NCBI RefSeq assembly: GCF_002269125.1
Contig: NZ_NQKI01000033.1
Location: forward strand, 1-50,615
Direction: 5' to 3'
Length of the DNA: 50,615 nt
Source of the DNA: Pseudomonas lundensis
Lineage (GTDB): Bacteria; Pseudomonadota; Gammaproteobacteria; Pseudomonadales; Pseudomonadaceae
Every line of letters starts with the position of its first letter. Within the stretch, counting starts at the first letter, position 1. The position numbers and the translations under genes are program-made. Shown one piece after another: positions 42,168 through 50,581 of this stretch. The notes beneath the pieces were generated by a model. It saw only the letters and a program-made list of their open reading frames with translations, was not told the DNA's origin and did not search any database.

Positions 42168-42391
42168 TCAAAGAACTCTTTGGGCACGGCATGCTTGACC
42201 ATTAACTGGCATTGCTGGCTTTCAAGGTCAAAAAAAATCACCGCCTGACCTTTGTTCAAAGCTTGTCGAACGCGCAGCACGCGGGTTTCTTGAGGGGTAT
42301 CGTCGCCATTGTCAGTGCCATCGCGGCTGACGAAATCTTCGATAAGGTGGGTCAGTGTGTCGGGTTCAAGCTGGTCGTAAGGGATAAGCAT
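42164..42391 (-). CDS. YheU (UPF0270) family protein
   Basis: The 75-aa protein MLIPYDQLEPDTLTHLIEDF matches the UPF0270/YheU family, which starts MIIPWQQL and continues with the LIEEFVSREGTD-like segment, visible here as LIEDFVSRDGTDNG, and a QALNKGQAVIFFD motif. Function unknown. It overlaps the end of the CsrA paralogue by four bases on the opposite strand. Confidence 0.88.
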   Translation of the reverse strand: MLIPYDQLEPDTLTHLIEDFVSRDGTDNGDDTPQETRVLRVRQALNKGQAVIFFDLESQQCQLMVKHAVPKEFFD

Positions 42392-42467
42392 GAGGTGTTC
42401 TCTTGATCAATGCGCAGATGCTACTGGCACCCGCCGCCCGGTGCCAGTATTGAAACGTGCTTAGGCG

Positions 42468-43466
42468 CTAGCGAGTAAAAATTCCGCTTCCCTTCAAGTG
42501 CTCACGGTCGTGGGCTGCGGTAATACCCAGATCTGGCCCTTTGGGGATGATTCCTGTGGGGTTAATCGTGCGGTGGCTGGCGTAGTAATGACCTTTAATG
42601 TGAGTGAAATTAACGGTTTCACTGATACCGGGCCATTGGTACAGCTCGCGCAGCCAATTGGACAGGTTGAGGTAATCGTCGATTCTGCGCTCATTGCATT
42701 TGAAGTGGCTGTAATAGACCGCGTCGAATCGGATAAGGGTGGTGAACAGACGGATGTCTGCTTCCGTCAGGTATTCACCGACCAAATAGCGATGTTCTGC
42801 CAGGTGCCGTTCGACGTGGTTGAGTTCGCTGAACACATCGTCGAATGCGGTTTCATACGCCGCTTGGGACGTGGCAAAACCGGCGCGATATACGCCGTTA
42901 TTGAGAGCCGGGTAGATACGTTCATTCCAGCCATCGACGTCGGTAGCCATTGAGATCGGGTATAGGTCCAGCCGGTTGCCCGTCAGGTGGTCAAAGGCGT
43001 TGTTGAACATGCGAATGATGTCCGCCGATTCGTTGCTGACGATGCGCTTTAGATGGGTGTCCCAAAGCACCGGTACGGTTACGCGGCCCGTGTAATCGGG
43101 GGTATCCCGGGTGTACAACTGATGCAGGAAGTCAGCGTTGTACAAGGGGTCGCCGCTGGAACCGAACGCAGGATCAAACGTCCAGCCATTTTCCAGCATC
43201 AGCCAGCTGACGACCGACACGCCGATCAATGATTCGAGGCCCTTAAGTGTGCGGGTTATCAGCGTGCGATGAGCCCATGGGCAAGCCAGGGAGACATAGA
43301 GATGATAGCGACCTGCTTCGGGTATGAAACCGCCAGTCCCAGTTGGGCCGGGCGCACCATCAGGCGTGATCCAGTTTCTGCGCTGTGCCTGCTCTCGTTG
43401 GAACGCGCCGTCTTTGCTGCTCTCATACCATTGGTCATGCCAACGGCCATCGATCAATAAGCCCAT
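42468..43466 (-). CDS. Glutathionyl-hydroquinone reductase (xi-class GST)
   Basis: The 332-aa protein has the xi-class GST layout: GRYHLYVSLACPWAHRTLIT with the catalytic CPWAHR, the thioredoxin-fold WDTHLKRIVSNESADIIRMF, and the C-terminal helical domain with EADIRLFTTLIRFDAVYYSH. These enzymes reduce glutathionyl-hydroquinones (YqjG/EcmB type) with glutathione. It is transcribed alone. Confidence 0.93.
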   Translation of the reverse strand: MGLLIDGRWHDQWYESSKDGAFQREQAQRRNWITPDGAPGPTGTGGFIPEAGRYHLYVSLACPWAHRTLITRTLKGLESLIGVSVVSWLMLENGWTFDPAFGSSGDPLYNADFLHQLYTRDTPDYTGRVTVPVLWDTHLKRIVSNESADIIRMFNNAFDHLTGNRLDLYPISMATDVDGWNERIYPALNNGVYRAGFATSQAAYETAFDDVFSELNHVERHLAEHRYLVGEYLTEADIRLFTTLIRFDAVYYSHFKCNERRIDDYLNLSNWLRELYQWPGISETVNFTHIKGHYYASHRTINPTGIIPKGPDLGITAAHDREHLKGSGIFTR

Positions 43467-43553
43467 GTGAAGCTCCTGGCGGTTTGGCTTTGGCGTTCAG
43501 TCTAAAGGTCTGAGTTCGAGCGAATAGCGCAAAACCTGGGCTTTACCTATCGA

Positions 43554-44555
43554 TTAAATCGATTTGTTGCGGTTTTCCCAGTACGTGTTGGCTGTCACAA
43601 AAGCCTGTTCTCGGGGCATACCAAGGCCGCGCAACGCCAGAGCCATGGTCGATAACAGTGCCTTTTTCGCATAGCTGTCTTCTAGGTCGCCGCGCCAAAA
43701 CGCGTTGAGCTGTCGGGTGTCCAGAAAGGCGGGTTTTACGTGTCGCTGTGCCGACAACGCTGGCCATTCTTCGTCCCAGTGGACGCCCGACTCCGTGCCG
43801 TAAAGGTGGCTGATGGCGTCGGGGTTAATCTCGATTTCACCGCCATCGCCTTTAACCACAATGCAGGTATCCCCTAGCAGCGCGCTGGCTTCCCGATGCA
43901 CGCTTTGATAGCCCGGATGGAAAATGCTTTGCAGTCCACAGCGGGCCTCGAGGGGATTCAGCAGGCGCGCCAATGAGTGGATTGGCGAGCGAAGGCCTAG
44001 CGTGTTGCGCAAGTCGATCATGTGTTGCAACTGCGGTGCCCAGTCCTGCAAAGGGAAAAAGGCCAGATTGCACTGCTGCAACGCGTCCTGCACCTGTGCC
44101 CAGTCACGGCACAACGGGATGTTCAATTCGTCGAGCAGCTGCTCGCTGTAAAGTCGGCCGGCCGTGTGAGCGCCACCGCCATGCATCAGGATGCGCACAC
44201 CGTTTTGTGCCAGGCATTTGGCGCAAAGCAGGTACCAAGGTAGGTGACGTTTTTTGCCCGCGTAGGTGGGCCAGTCGATATCGACATGAATTTTCGGCGC
44301 GCAAAGCCGCTCGCGCACAGCGTCCACAAAGCCAGCCAGCTCTTGAGGGCTTTCTTCCTTATGCCTGAGCAGCATCAGGAAGGCGCCCAACTGTGTCTCT
44401 TCGGTTTTCTTGTCGAGTAGCATCCCCATGGCTTCACGCGCTTCATCGCGGGTCAGGTTGCGCGCGCCGCGTTTGCCTTTGCCCAAAATGCGTACGAATT
44501 GAGCGAAAGGGTGTTCGGCGGGCGTGGTGAGCGTCAGCGGAGCAAGTATGTTCAT
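43554..44555 (-). CDS. ybiB: Anthranilate phosphoribosyltransferase-like protein YbiB
   Basis: The 333-aa protein resembles TrpD: FVRILGKGKRGARNLTRDEA, HGGGAHTAGRLYSEQLLDEL and the NTLGLRSPIHSLARLLNP segment. YbiB binds nucleic acids in E. coli rather than acting in tryptophan synthesis. The ATG at 44555 overlaps the tusE stop (ATGA), so it is translationally coupled to the tus operon. Confidence 0.9.
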   Translation of the reverse strand: MNILAPLTLTTPAEHPFAQFVRILGKGKRGARNLTRDEAREAMGMLLDKKTEETQLGAFLMLLRHKEESPQELAGFVDAVRERLCAPKIHVDIDWPTYAGKKRHLPWYLLCAKCLAQNGVRILMHGGGAHTAGRLYSEQLLDELNIPLCRDWAQVQDALQQCNLAFFPLQDWAPQLQHMIDLRNTLGLRSPIHSLARLLNPLEARCGLQSIFHPGYQSVHREASALLGDTCIVVKGDGGEIEINPDAISHLYGTESGVHWDEEWPALSAQRHVKPAFLDTRQLNAFWRGDLEDSYAKKALLSTMALALRGLGMPREQAFVTANTYWENRNKSI

Positions 44556-44887
44556 AGGCAATTGGTCGGTTTGGGCAGGCCCGCCAGTTTTGCGGCGAGT
44601 TTGGCAGGGGTGCCATTGAACAGGCGATTGAGGTGCAAACTGTTGCCTTTTTCAGCACCCAGTTTGAGCGCGGTGTATTTGATTAAAGGCCGCGTGGCGG
44701 GCGAGAGCTGAAACTCTTGGTAGAAGTTGCGCAGCAGCTGCAGAATTTCCCAGTGTTCCGGGGTCAACTCGATGTCATTTTGCACCGCCAGTGCCGTGGC
44801 AACCTCGGGCGACCAGTCATTCAAATCGGCCAGATAACCGTCCTTGTCCAGCTCAATGGTTCTGTTATCGAGAGTGAGGACCGTCAT
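44552..44887 (-). CDS. tusE: Sulfur-relay protein TusE (DsrC family)
   Basis: TusE accepts sulfur from TusBCD and hands it to MnmA for 2-thiouridine in tRNA. The 111-aa protein has the DsrC fold segments LTPEHWEILQLLRNFYQEFQ and TRPLIKYTALKLGAEKGNS, and ends PKPTNCL with the penultimate cysteine that carries the persulfide. It overlaps tusB upstream and ybiB downstream by four bases each. Confidence 0.94.
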   Translation of the reverse strand: MTVLTLDNRTIELDKDGYLADLNDWSPEVATALAVQNDIELTPEHWEILQLLRNFYQEFQLSPATRPLIKYTALKLGAEKGNSLHLNRLFNGTPAKLAAKLAGLPKPTNCL

Positions 44888-45183
44888 AGCCAGGTGTTGA
44901 CCTTGTCATAGTGAAGGGACAGCGCGACAAATGCCGGGTAGTCGATGCGGGTGACCCACTCCGGGTGCAGGAGGTTGCGCGCTTGAAGGTCTTCATCGAG
45001 CACGTACAGCTTGAGCGCCGGGCTCATTTTATCGAGCGTCTCGCGTGGAAGGGTGCCCGGTTGCAGGGCATATACCGCATCGCCGCAGAGCAAAAGGCCG
45101 TCATTAGCCGAGAGTAGGCGCAGGCAACTTCCGAGACGCGTATCAGAAAAGGGAGATTGGCTCAAAACGTGTAAGGTCGACAT
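44884..45183 (-). CDS. tusB: Sulfur-relay protein TusB (DsrH family)
   Basis: TusB is the DsrH-like subunit of the TusBCD complex. The start chosen is ATG 45183 (MSTLHVLSQSPFSDTRLGSC), overlapping the tusC stop as TGATG; a TTG three bases upstream is also open. The 99-aa protein has the DsrH segments GDGLLLCGDAVYAL-type (here NDGLLLCGDAVYALQPG) and LYVLDEDLQARN. Confidence 0.92.
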   Translation of the reverse strand: MSTLHVLSQSPFSDTRLGSCLRLLSANDGLLLCGDAVYALQPGTLPRETLDKMSPALKLYVLDEDLQARNLLHPEWVTRIDYPAFVALSLHYDKVNTWL

Positions 45184-45545
45184 CAAAGGGTTATCACCTG
45201 GTCATGACGGGCGATGAGATCGCTGATTTGTGTCGGGGACAGCGTCTGCACGCCCTCCACAGCCAACGTTGTGTTTACGAGTCCGCGCTCGTTCAGGCTG
45301 GAATCGCATGCGAACAATTCGTCAACGCCGAACATCGACAAAGCCTGCAAATTGGCCGTCAGGTTCTTTTGCTCAAGGGCGGTGGGGTGTTGCCTGGGCA
45401 ACAGTTGAAACACGCCGTCGTCGAGAAATAGAAGTCCAATAGGGAGGTCGAAGGCGCCGCCCGCAAGCGCGATGTCCAAAGCTTCGCGCGCTCCCAGACC
45501 AGACCACGGGGCTTGTCGGCTGATAATCAGTAAAGACTTGGGCAT
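45183..45545 (-). CDS. tusC: Sulfur-relay protein TusC (DsrF family)
   Basis: The 120-aa protein matches DsrF: SLLIISRQAPWSGLGAREAL, LPIGLLFLDDGVFQLLPRQ and a C-terminal DQVITL. TusC forms the TusBCD heterohexamer with TusB and TusD. It follows tusD by one base and overlaps tusB. Confidence 0.94.
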   Translation of the reverse strand: MPKSLLIISRQAPWSGLGAREALDIALAGGAFDLPIGLLFLDDGVFQLLPRQHPTALEQKNLTANLQALSMFGVDELFACDSSLNERGLVNTTLAVEGVQTLSPTQISDLIARHDQVITL

Positions 45546-45546
45546 T

Positions 45547-45939
45547 TTAATCCCCTCCGAAGCAAATCAGTCGATCCGCGGTCTGAATGGCATCGTGCAA
45601 TTGCCCCAGGCCGGACAAATCCCAAGGCGCTTTCAAGTTCACTGCAGAGCGCTGATAGCGGGTGGCCTCTGCATCATTCAACACACCTCGACGCAAGGCG
45701 GCGGCAATGCAGACCACGCCATCCAGTTGGTGCCGAGTCACAAAAGCGGCCCATTGCTGTGCGAGATCAGGCTCATCTTGGGGTGTCACGATGTTGCTCG
45801 ACGCGCTGTGCACCCCGTCCTGATAGAAGAAAAGACGCACAATTTCATGCCCACCCGCCACAACGGCTTCGGCAAAGCGCAGGGCTCGACGGGAAGATGG
45901 GGCATGGGCCGCAGCATATAGGGCGATAGCAAATTTCAT
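45547..45939 (-). CDS. tusD: Sulfur-relay protein TusD (DsrE family)
   Basis: The 130-aa protein starts at ATG 45939 (MKFAIALYAAAHAPSSRRAL). It has the DsrE fold with IVRLFFYQDGVHSASSN and the catalytic cysteine region GVVCIAAALRRGV. TusD receives the persulfide from TusA and passes it to TusE. It is the first gene of the tusDCBE-ybiB operon. Confidence 0.94.
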   Translation of the reverse strand: MKFAIALYAAAHAPSSRRALRFAEAVVAGGHEIVRLFFYQDGVHSASSNIVTPQDEPDLAQQWAAFVTRHQLDGVVCIAAALRRGVLNDAEATRYQRSAVNLKAPWDLSGLGQLHDAIQTADRLICFGGD

Positions 45940-46007
45940 GGGTGGCTCTCTGCAAAACTCGCACAATGATAAAGCCCCAAAGCTAAACATGCTTGCACAA
46001 GGCAACA

Positions 46008-46031
46008 AAAAGCCCGCCGAAGCGGGCTTTT
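46008..46031. terminator. Terminator of the YccA/Bax-inhibitor gene
   Basis: AAAAGCCCGC (46008-46017) pairs with GCGGGCTTTT (46022-46031). On the minus strand it ends the gene at 46049-46720, before the tus promoter. Confidence 0.88.
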
Positions 46032-46048
46032 GCCAAACGTTGGTTCAA

Positions 46049-46720
46049 TCAGTCGTCGCGGCTCATGATGCCGAAAATTTGCAGCAAGCTGATGAACAGG
46101 TTGTAGATCGAAACATACAGGCTAATGGTCGCCATGATGTAGTTACGCTCGCCGCCATTAATGATGGCGCTGGTCTGGAACAAAATGCAGACCGAAGAGA
46201 ACAGAACAAACCCGGCGCTGATAGCCAACTGCAAGCCGCTAATCTGAAAGAAGAAGCTTGCCAGCGTTGCGCCCAGCAGAACAAAGAAACCGGCAGTGAT
46301 GAAGCCGCCCAGGAAGCTCATGTCTTTACGGGTGATTAATACGTAAGCAGACAGACCGCCGAAAACCAGTGCCGTCATCGCAAAGGCAGAAGCTACAACC
46401 TCAGCGCCGCCTTGCATGCCCAGGTAACGGTTAAGGATCGGACCGAGCAGGAAACCCATAAAACCGGTCAGTGCAAACGTCGACACCAAACCCCATACCG
46501 AGTCACGCAGCTTGTTGGTGAGAAAGAAAAGGCCATAAAAGCCGATCAATACAACGAAAATGTTTGGGTAGCCGACGCGCATCTGCTGCGCTACGAACGC
46601 CATCACACCGCTGAAAGCCAGGGTCAAAGCCAGTAAACCATAAGTGTTGCGCAGGACGCGGCTAACCTCTAGCTGCTCGGCCTGCACGCTGTTATTAACT
46701 GCGTAATCCTGTTCGCGCAT
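46049..46720 (-). CDS. Bax inhibitor-1 / YccA family inner-membrane protein
   Basis: The 223-aa protein starts at ATG 46720 (MREQDYAVNNSVQAEQLEVS) and has seven helices, with the family's GLLALTLAFSGVMAFVAQQM, GFLLGPILNRYLGMQGG and closing LFISLLQIFGIMSRDD. In E. coli YccA modulates the FtsH protease. It sits between tusD and tRNA-Ser, its usual place in Pseudomonas. Confidence 0.93.
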   Translation of the reverse strand: MREQDYAVNNSVQAEQLEVSRVLRNTYGLLALTLAFSGVMAFVAQQMRVGYPNIFVVLIGFYGLFFLTNKLRDSVWGLVSTFALTGFMGFLLGPILNRYLGMQGGAEVVASAFAMTALVFGGLSAYVLITRKDMSFLGGFITAGFFVLLGATLASFFFQISGLQLAISAGFVLFSSVCILFQTSAIINGGERNYIMATISLYVSIYNLFISLLQIFGIMSRDD

Positions 46721-46796
46721 GGCGATACTCCTGTGTATTGAAATGTTAAGTAGCAAAGATCATAGCAGAGGCTCTGCAACAAGCGATCAAGAGAGT

Positions 46797-46824
46797 TTGA
46801 CAACGTGTTTCGTTCAGGTATTAT
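46797..46824 (+). promoter_or_regulatory. Sigma70-type promoter of tRNA-Ser
   Basis: TTGACA (46797-46802) and TATTAT (46819-46824) are 16 bp apart and end 19 bases before the tRNA. They match the sigma70 consensus closely. Confidence 0.75.
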
Positions 46825-46843
46825 GGCGCCCGCAACAACGTTA

Positions 46844-46931
46844 GGAGGTGTGGCCGAGTGGTTTAAGGCAACGGTCTTGAAAACCGTCGACTGTAACAGG
46901 TCCATGAGTTCGAATCCCATCGCCTCCGCCA
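46844..46931 (+). tRNA. tRNA-Ser (UGA)
   Basis: The 88-base gene runs from GGAGGTGTGGCCGAGTGG to CGCCTCCGCCA, with the CCA encoded. The anticodon loop CTTGAAAA gives TGA, reading UCA codons. The long variable arm (CGACTGTAACAGGTC) is typical of tRNA-Ser, and TTCGAATC forms the T loop. A phage-type integrase remnant follows, so the 3' end probably served as an attachment site. Confidence 0.97.
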
Positions 46932-46943
46932 TATTGCTACACC

Positions 46944-46973
46944 GACAGAGCCCGCCCTTGGCGGGCTTTGTCG
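46944..46973 (+). terminator. Terminator after tRNA-Ser
   Basis: AGCCCGCC pairs with GGCGGGCT around CTT, extended by GACA/TGTC (46944-46973), followed by TTTC. It ends the tRNA transcript and marks the start of the prophage remnant. Confidence 0.8.
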
Positions 46974-47027
46974 TTTCTGGGGTTTGGGGAAGACGGCGCC
47001 GGACTGCTAGGCGTTCCGAAACTAGCG

Positions 47028-47760
47028 CTATTTTGAAGGCTTCGCGGTAGTACCAAGCCGCCTGTAAACCCGTTTTGTAATGTCGCTTTTTGTGTGTCCC
47101 AAGAGCATGCTGGCGTCTTCAATATTCTTGATTTCAGAGGCAGCTTTAGGGCGTATGTCCCGGAAATGGAAAGCAGCAATCCTGCCGGCAAGCAATAGAT
47201 CCTCTCTCTCAATCGCAGCTTTCTTGGCTTGCTCTCTCGCTTCATCCCATCGCTTACGCAACATGGCTGCGGTCATGCGCTTGCCATGCTTGCTCACTAC
47301 AAGGTAGCTCGAGCTGTGCTAAGCATTGCGCTCAGCAATCACGCGAAGTAGGGCTCCCAGACTATTCTCCATCCCGTCATCCCTCCGCATCATGAGTACG
47401 TCATCAGGCCTTTGCCCTGTGAGGTAAGCCAGATCCATCGCTTCCTTCAGTGCTGGCGGCGCTTTTTTTATACACCGCGTCCCACACAGCATCGTTGGCA
47501 TAATAGTCGCGCGGTTTCTCGCGGTTCTTGCGCACGCCTTGGCACGGATTTTCTTTGGTGGTGATGCCCCACTCTCAGGCCATGTTGAACACGTGGGACA
47601 AAGTGGCGATCTCGCGGTTGGTCCGAACCTTGGCAGTCCGGGCGTCCCGGTATCCGGCAATTGTCGCCGGCGTGATCGAGTCGATCGGGGCATCATCGAA
47701 CAGCTCGCGCAGCTTTTTCAGTTCTGCCAAGTTGTCCTTCTGCGTTCGGGGAGCCTTCTT
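47028..47760 (-). pseudogene. Decayed tyrosine-type phage integrase
   Basis: Read on the minus strand, the core-binding part begins with APRTQKDNLAELKKLRELF and SITPATIAGYRDARTAK, then meets a stop after SHVFNMA where an Arg codon (CGA to TGA) is expected. It continues EWGITTKENPCQGVRKNREK, then a frameshift at a T7 run (about 47465-47471) before AYLTGQRPDDVLMMRRDD with the first catalytic Arg. A further deletion and stop precede YLVVSKHGKRMTAAMLRKRW and the end FHFRDIRPKAASE, LLGHT and the catalytic Tyr in ITKRVYRRLG. The first ~65 residues are missing. It points at the tRNA, as phage integrases at attachment sites often do. It cannot be active. Confidence 0.9.
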
Positions 47761-47969
47761 CAGATTGATGTCGCGGGTGCAGACGCTGTTAGCGTTGGCG
47801 GTTCGATGCCCAGCTTCATGCGGGTGAACATCCTGCCCACCAATGGCCGGCCACCACGGCTTTCTAAGAACACCCAGCCGCGACCTTTCAACCATTAGCG
47901 CTAATAGCCCCGAGTTTTATAGCCTGTCAGCTCGGCCAACTCTTTCTCGGACAGGAATTCAGTTTCCAT
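47760..47969 (-). pseudogene. DUF4224 phage gene with two internal stops
   Basis: From ATG 47969 the frame reads METEFLSEKELAELTGYKTR, then GY stop R stop WLKGRGWVFLESRGGRPLVG and RMFTRMKLGIEP. This is the DUF4224 signature found just upstream of phage integrases, where an excisionase-like or regulatory role is supposed. Two stops (TAG, TAA) at the position of a normally Gln/Arg-rich stretch inactivate it. It joins the integrase remnant directly. Confidence 0.8.
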
Positions 47970-48087
47970 CGAAGCCCCTTGGACGCCGGACTGTGAAAAA
48001 AGACTGATCGTTGCGAGAACGCATAATCTCGGGAGCGTGCCCATACCCCACCACAAGCTGCGCGAGCGGGCGGTTTTGAGTGTTTAG
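47959..48087 (-). pseudogene. C-terminal fragment of a phage early gene
   Basis: The frame ends LAQLVVGYGHAPEIMRSRND, FFTVRRPRGFDGN, and its stop overlaps the DUF4224 start by 11 bases, as genes of phage early operons do. Upstream of about 48087 the homology-like character stops, so only the last ~42 codons seem to remain. The family is not recognised. Confidence 0.35.
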
Positions 48088-48120
48088 CGTTGCATCAACA
48101 CGCGCTGCCCGGCGCCGCGT

Positions 48121-48306
48121 TACGTGGGGTATAAGCACTCTCGCAGTGGCGCGAAGGGCTTTAATAACGCCGGTGATGACAATAAGGAAGGCGGCAAGGG
48201 CTCCTAGGTCCTGGCCCTCGCTGAGATCGGGTTGAAAGTGTTCGGCGGTAAAAAGGACGGTGATGACGATAACGAGCAAGGCGGCAGCGAAGACTCGGGG
48301 CCGTAA
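48121..48306 (+). pseudogene. End of a phage tail tape-measure gene, broken
   Basis: The plus-strand frame reads HSRSGAKGFNNAGDDNKEGG KGS, an in-frame TAG (48205-48207), then VLALAEIGLKVFGGKKDGDD and NEQGGSEDSGP before TAA at 48304. A charged, Gly/Asp-rich end directly before a gpU-type gene is typical of tape-measure proteins. Only the C-terminal tail is present, and it is interrupted. Confidence 0.5.
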
Positions 48307-48309
48307 AAG

Positions 48310-49182
48310 GTGTTTGTGGTCAACGCCGCCGCCATGGCCTACATGGAACATCTGCAGTCGGGGTTGAAGTACCTGACTACAGCGGGGGAAACCGGGCGTC
48401 GTAGCCTGGACGGCATGCTTGGGCCGGTGAACGGCGCCATTGACGAAATCACCGGCGCCGGCTCCGAACTGAGCGACTTGCCGTTCATTGGCCCTGCGGT
48501 CGGGGCCAAGGTCGGCGCGGTGGTGGCCACCTACAATAAAGCCACACGGGCGGCCTCGCAAATTGAGGAGCGCCTCGGCGTGCTGAAAGAGCAGGTGGGC
48601 AAGGCCGCGACTGCGATCAACAAAATCGCAGGCAAAGTCAGCCCGTCACTGAATAACAACCTACCCACCGGCGCGCTGGGCGCAGACGCGACCCCGGGCG
48701 CCGAGGCGGTGAAGCCATTCCCGCACCTGCTGATCATGCAACCGCTCAAGCCCGGGTCGACACCGTTCTACTTCAACCTGGACACCGCCGCGTTCGACGA
48801 ACTCAAGCGCTCCAGCGAATACCGCTGGGCTTCACAAGAGCGCCTGAACCGTCGCCCGGCACAGCAAGCGGTGGGCATGGGCGAAGAACGCATCACCCTG
48901 ACGGGCGCGATTTTTGGCGGGTTCAAAGGCGGCATCCAACAACTCGACACCCTGCGCAGCATTGCCGCCCAGCTTCAACCACTGGGCCTGACCACCGGCT
49001 ATGGCGACGACCTGCAGAACGGCTGGCGGCGACGTACTCGACACCCTCTGCCAGAACTACTACGGCCACCTCAATGGCTCGGTCGAGACCGTGCTCAATG
49101 CCAATCAGGGGCTGGCCGAGGAGGTGCAGCCGTTCAAGGCCGGGCTGGTGATTCACTTGCCGGATTTGCCCGCGCCGAGTAA
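48310..49182 (+). pseudogene. Phage tail protein (gpU type), end lost by internal deletion
   Basis: From GTG 48310 the first ~235 residues are a P2-type gpU-like tail protein with a helical N-terminal extension (GPAVGAKVGAVVATYNKATR) and the core HLLIMQPLKPGSTPFYFNLD, RITLTGAIFGGFKGGIQQLD and GLTTGYGDDLQN. About 40 residues normally lying between two YGD motifs are missing. After about 49020 the frame runs on through the gpX-type gene in the wrong frame (RRRTRHPLPELL…). The gene therefore looks truncated and non-functional. Confidence 0.7.
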
Positions 49183-49192
49183 TGAGGGGTGA
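49001..49192 (+). CDS. Phage tail protein X (LysM-like, gpX type)
   Basis: The 63-aa frame contains GDVLDTLCQNYYGHLNGSVE and ends VIHLPDLPAPSNEG, matching the P2 gpX tail family that binds peptidoglycan-like partners at the tail tip. It overlaps the truncated gpU-type gene. The ATG at 49001 lies within the codons of the former YGDD motif, so its native start may have been lost in the same deletion. Confidence 0.75.
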   Translation: MATTCRTAGGDVLDTLCQNYYGHLNGSVETVLNANQGLAEEVQPFKAGLVIHLPDLPAPSNEG

Positions 49193-49309
49193 TGTTGTGG
49201 GGGTAGGTTAAAACGGGTGCTGGTAGATTCAGACTGTTCCTACAAAGTGCGTCTAACCCTGCGTAGTAACATCCGCAGATGACTCAAGCGCTGAGGGAAT
49301 ATGTGTTTA

Positions 49310-50581
49310 ATGAAAAGCACTGCTCGCGGGGCCAGTGATGCAGAGCCGTCACACTCTGCCGAGAGCACTGTTAGAAAAATGCTGGAGGGCAATCGGTCAA
49401 ACCTCGAAGGGCTGGATGAACTCTTGCGGGAGCATTACACCATCAACAGTAATCAGGACATTCTCAATGCCGTCAGAAACGGTGATTGGGTGCTGGTTAG
49501 AAACAGTTCCAATGCGGCGGGGGGCGGCGTTTTTTTCTGCCCCATACCTGAGCCAGATCCTGTTTACATGTTGAAAGAGGAATGGCCAGCCCCCAAAAAA
49601 CGGACTGATCTTACCTTCGCCAAGTCCATCAGCACGGCCCCTTGGGGTACCACCCACGCCGGTACCGGCAGTGAGCCCGCGACGAACTTCGGCAAAACCA
49701 TGATTATGGCTTCCTCCGCGACCGAGGTCGGGTTGGGGAGAGTCGCGGGAGAACTCATTCTAAGAAGTTTCGTCTGGTCACTTGAAATGGCGGGGATGGC
49801 GCTTAAAACCGCGGCGGGGCCTGTAGGGCGCATGCTGATAATGGCCATGACCCCGACAATGCTCGGGGACGATTCTTTCTATACAGAAGAACAATTGCGC
49901 GACATGCGTACTGCCACGACGCGAGTTCGCTTCCAGTTTCGCAATGACACTAATGGGGCATTGCAGGTCTACGGTATCCACACCAGCGCCCAGTCAGGTC
50001 AAGACTCGGTACCGGTGATCAAGGCCAAATGGAACGCCGATAAAAGTGCTATGGAAGCCCATCTCGGCTCGATCACTATCATCTGGACGCCGAACAAAGG
50101 AGCCGTGGTAACGGCACCCACCAGTTACCCAGGCGTGACCGATGAACTGGCGAACATTTTGGTTCACCCGATCAGTGAAGGGGGCGACAGCAAAATCCAG
50201 GGCTCGCCTATTGATGAGTTCACAGTCGAGGACTGCATCATCACTTTCCCGGCGGACTCCGGGATCAAGTCGCTGTACCTTGTTTTTGCAAAGCCGATGG
50301 TCAATCCTCTGGAGGTCGGCCCAGCTAATGACCTTTCCAGTCGGAGTGCAAAGGACGGTCTCGACATCGATCACATGCCGTCGCAAAGAGCTTTAAGGGA
50401 GTATGTGGTTGCAATCGATCCACGCATACTTCCAGATGACCTGAAAAAAATCCTGAAAAATGCGCCAAGTATTGCTATTCCACGTGAGGCGCACCAAAAG
50501 TACAGTGAGACATATGGCGGTAGAAATACCAAAGCTAAGGAATCTCCGAACAAGTTTTCAAATGTGCTGAAATACGCCTGA
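49310..50581 (+). CDS. S-type pyocin-like bacteriocin with HNH/EndoVII-like toxin domain
   Basis: ATG 49310 is preceded by GAGGGA; an ATG nine bases upstream is also in frame. The 423-aa product has an N-terminal receptor/translocation region with a hydrophobic, Gly/Met-rich stretch at ~150-185 (MAGMALKTAAGPVGRMLIMA), a Pyocin_S domain (residues ~185-330, with IIWTPNKGAVVTAPTSYPGV and ELANILVHPI), and a C-terminal toxin segment GLDIDHMPSQRAL (His ~355) … IAIPREAHQKYSETYGGRNT (His ~395). The DH and H-K-YSETYGGRN pattern resembles HNH/Endo VII-type nuclease toxins. It ends 28 residues after SETYGGRN, shorter than I expect, with a plausible shifted continuation (DHLIRAAYEPDE) after the stop. No immunity gene is seen before the window ends. 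Confidence 0.8.
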   Translation: MKSTARGASDAEPSHSAESTVRKMLEGNRSNLEGLDELLREHYTINSNQDILNAVRNGDWVLVRNSSNAAGGGVFFCPIPEPDPVYMLKEEWPAPKKRTDLTFAKSISTAPWGTTHAGTGSEPATNFGKTMIMASSATEVGLGRVAGELILRSFVWSLEMAGMALKTAAGPVGRMLIMAMTPTMLGDDSFYTEEQLRDMRTATTRVRFQFRNDTNGALQVYGIHTSAQSGQDSVPVIKAKWNADKSAMEAHLGSITIIWTPNKGAVVTAPTSYPGVTDELANILVHPISEGGDSKIQGSPIDEFTVEDCIITFPADSGIKSLYLVFAKPMVNPLEVGPANDLSSRSAKDGLDIDHMPSQRALREYVVAIDPRILPDDLKKILKNAPSIAIPREAHQKYSETYGGRNTKAKESPNKFSNVLKYA

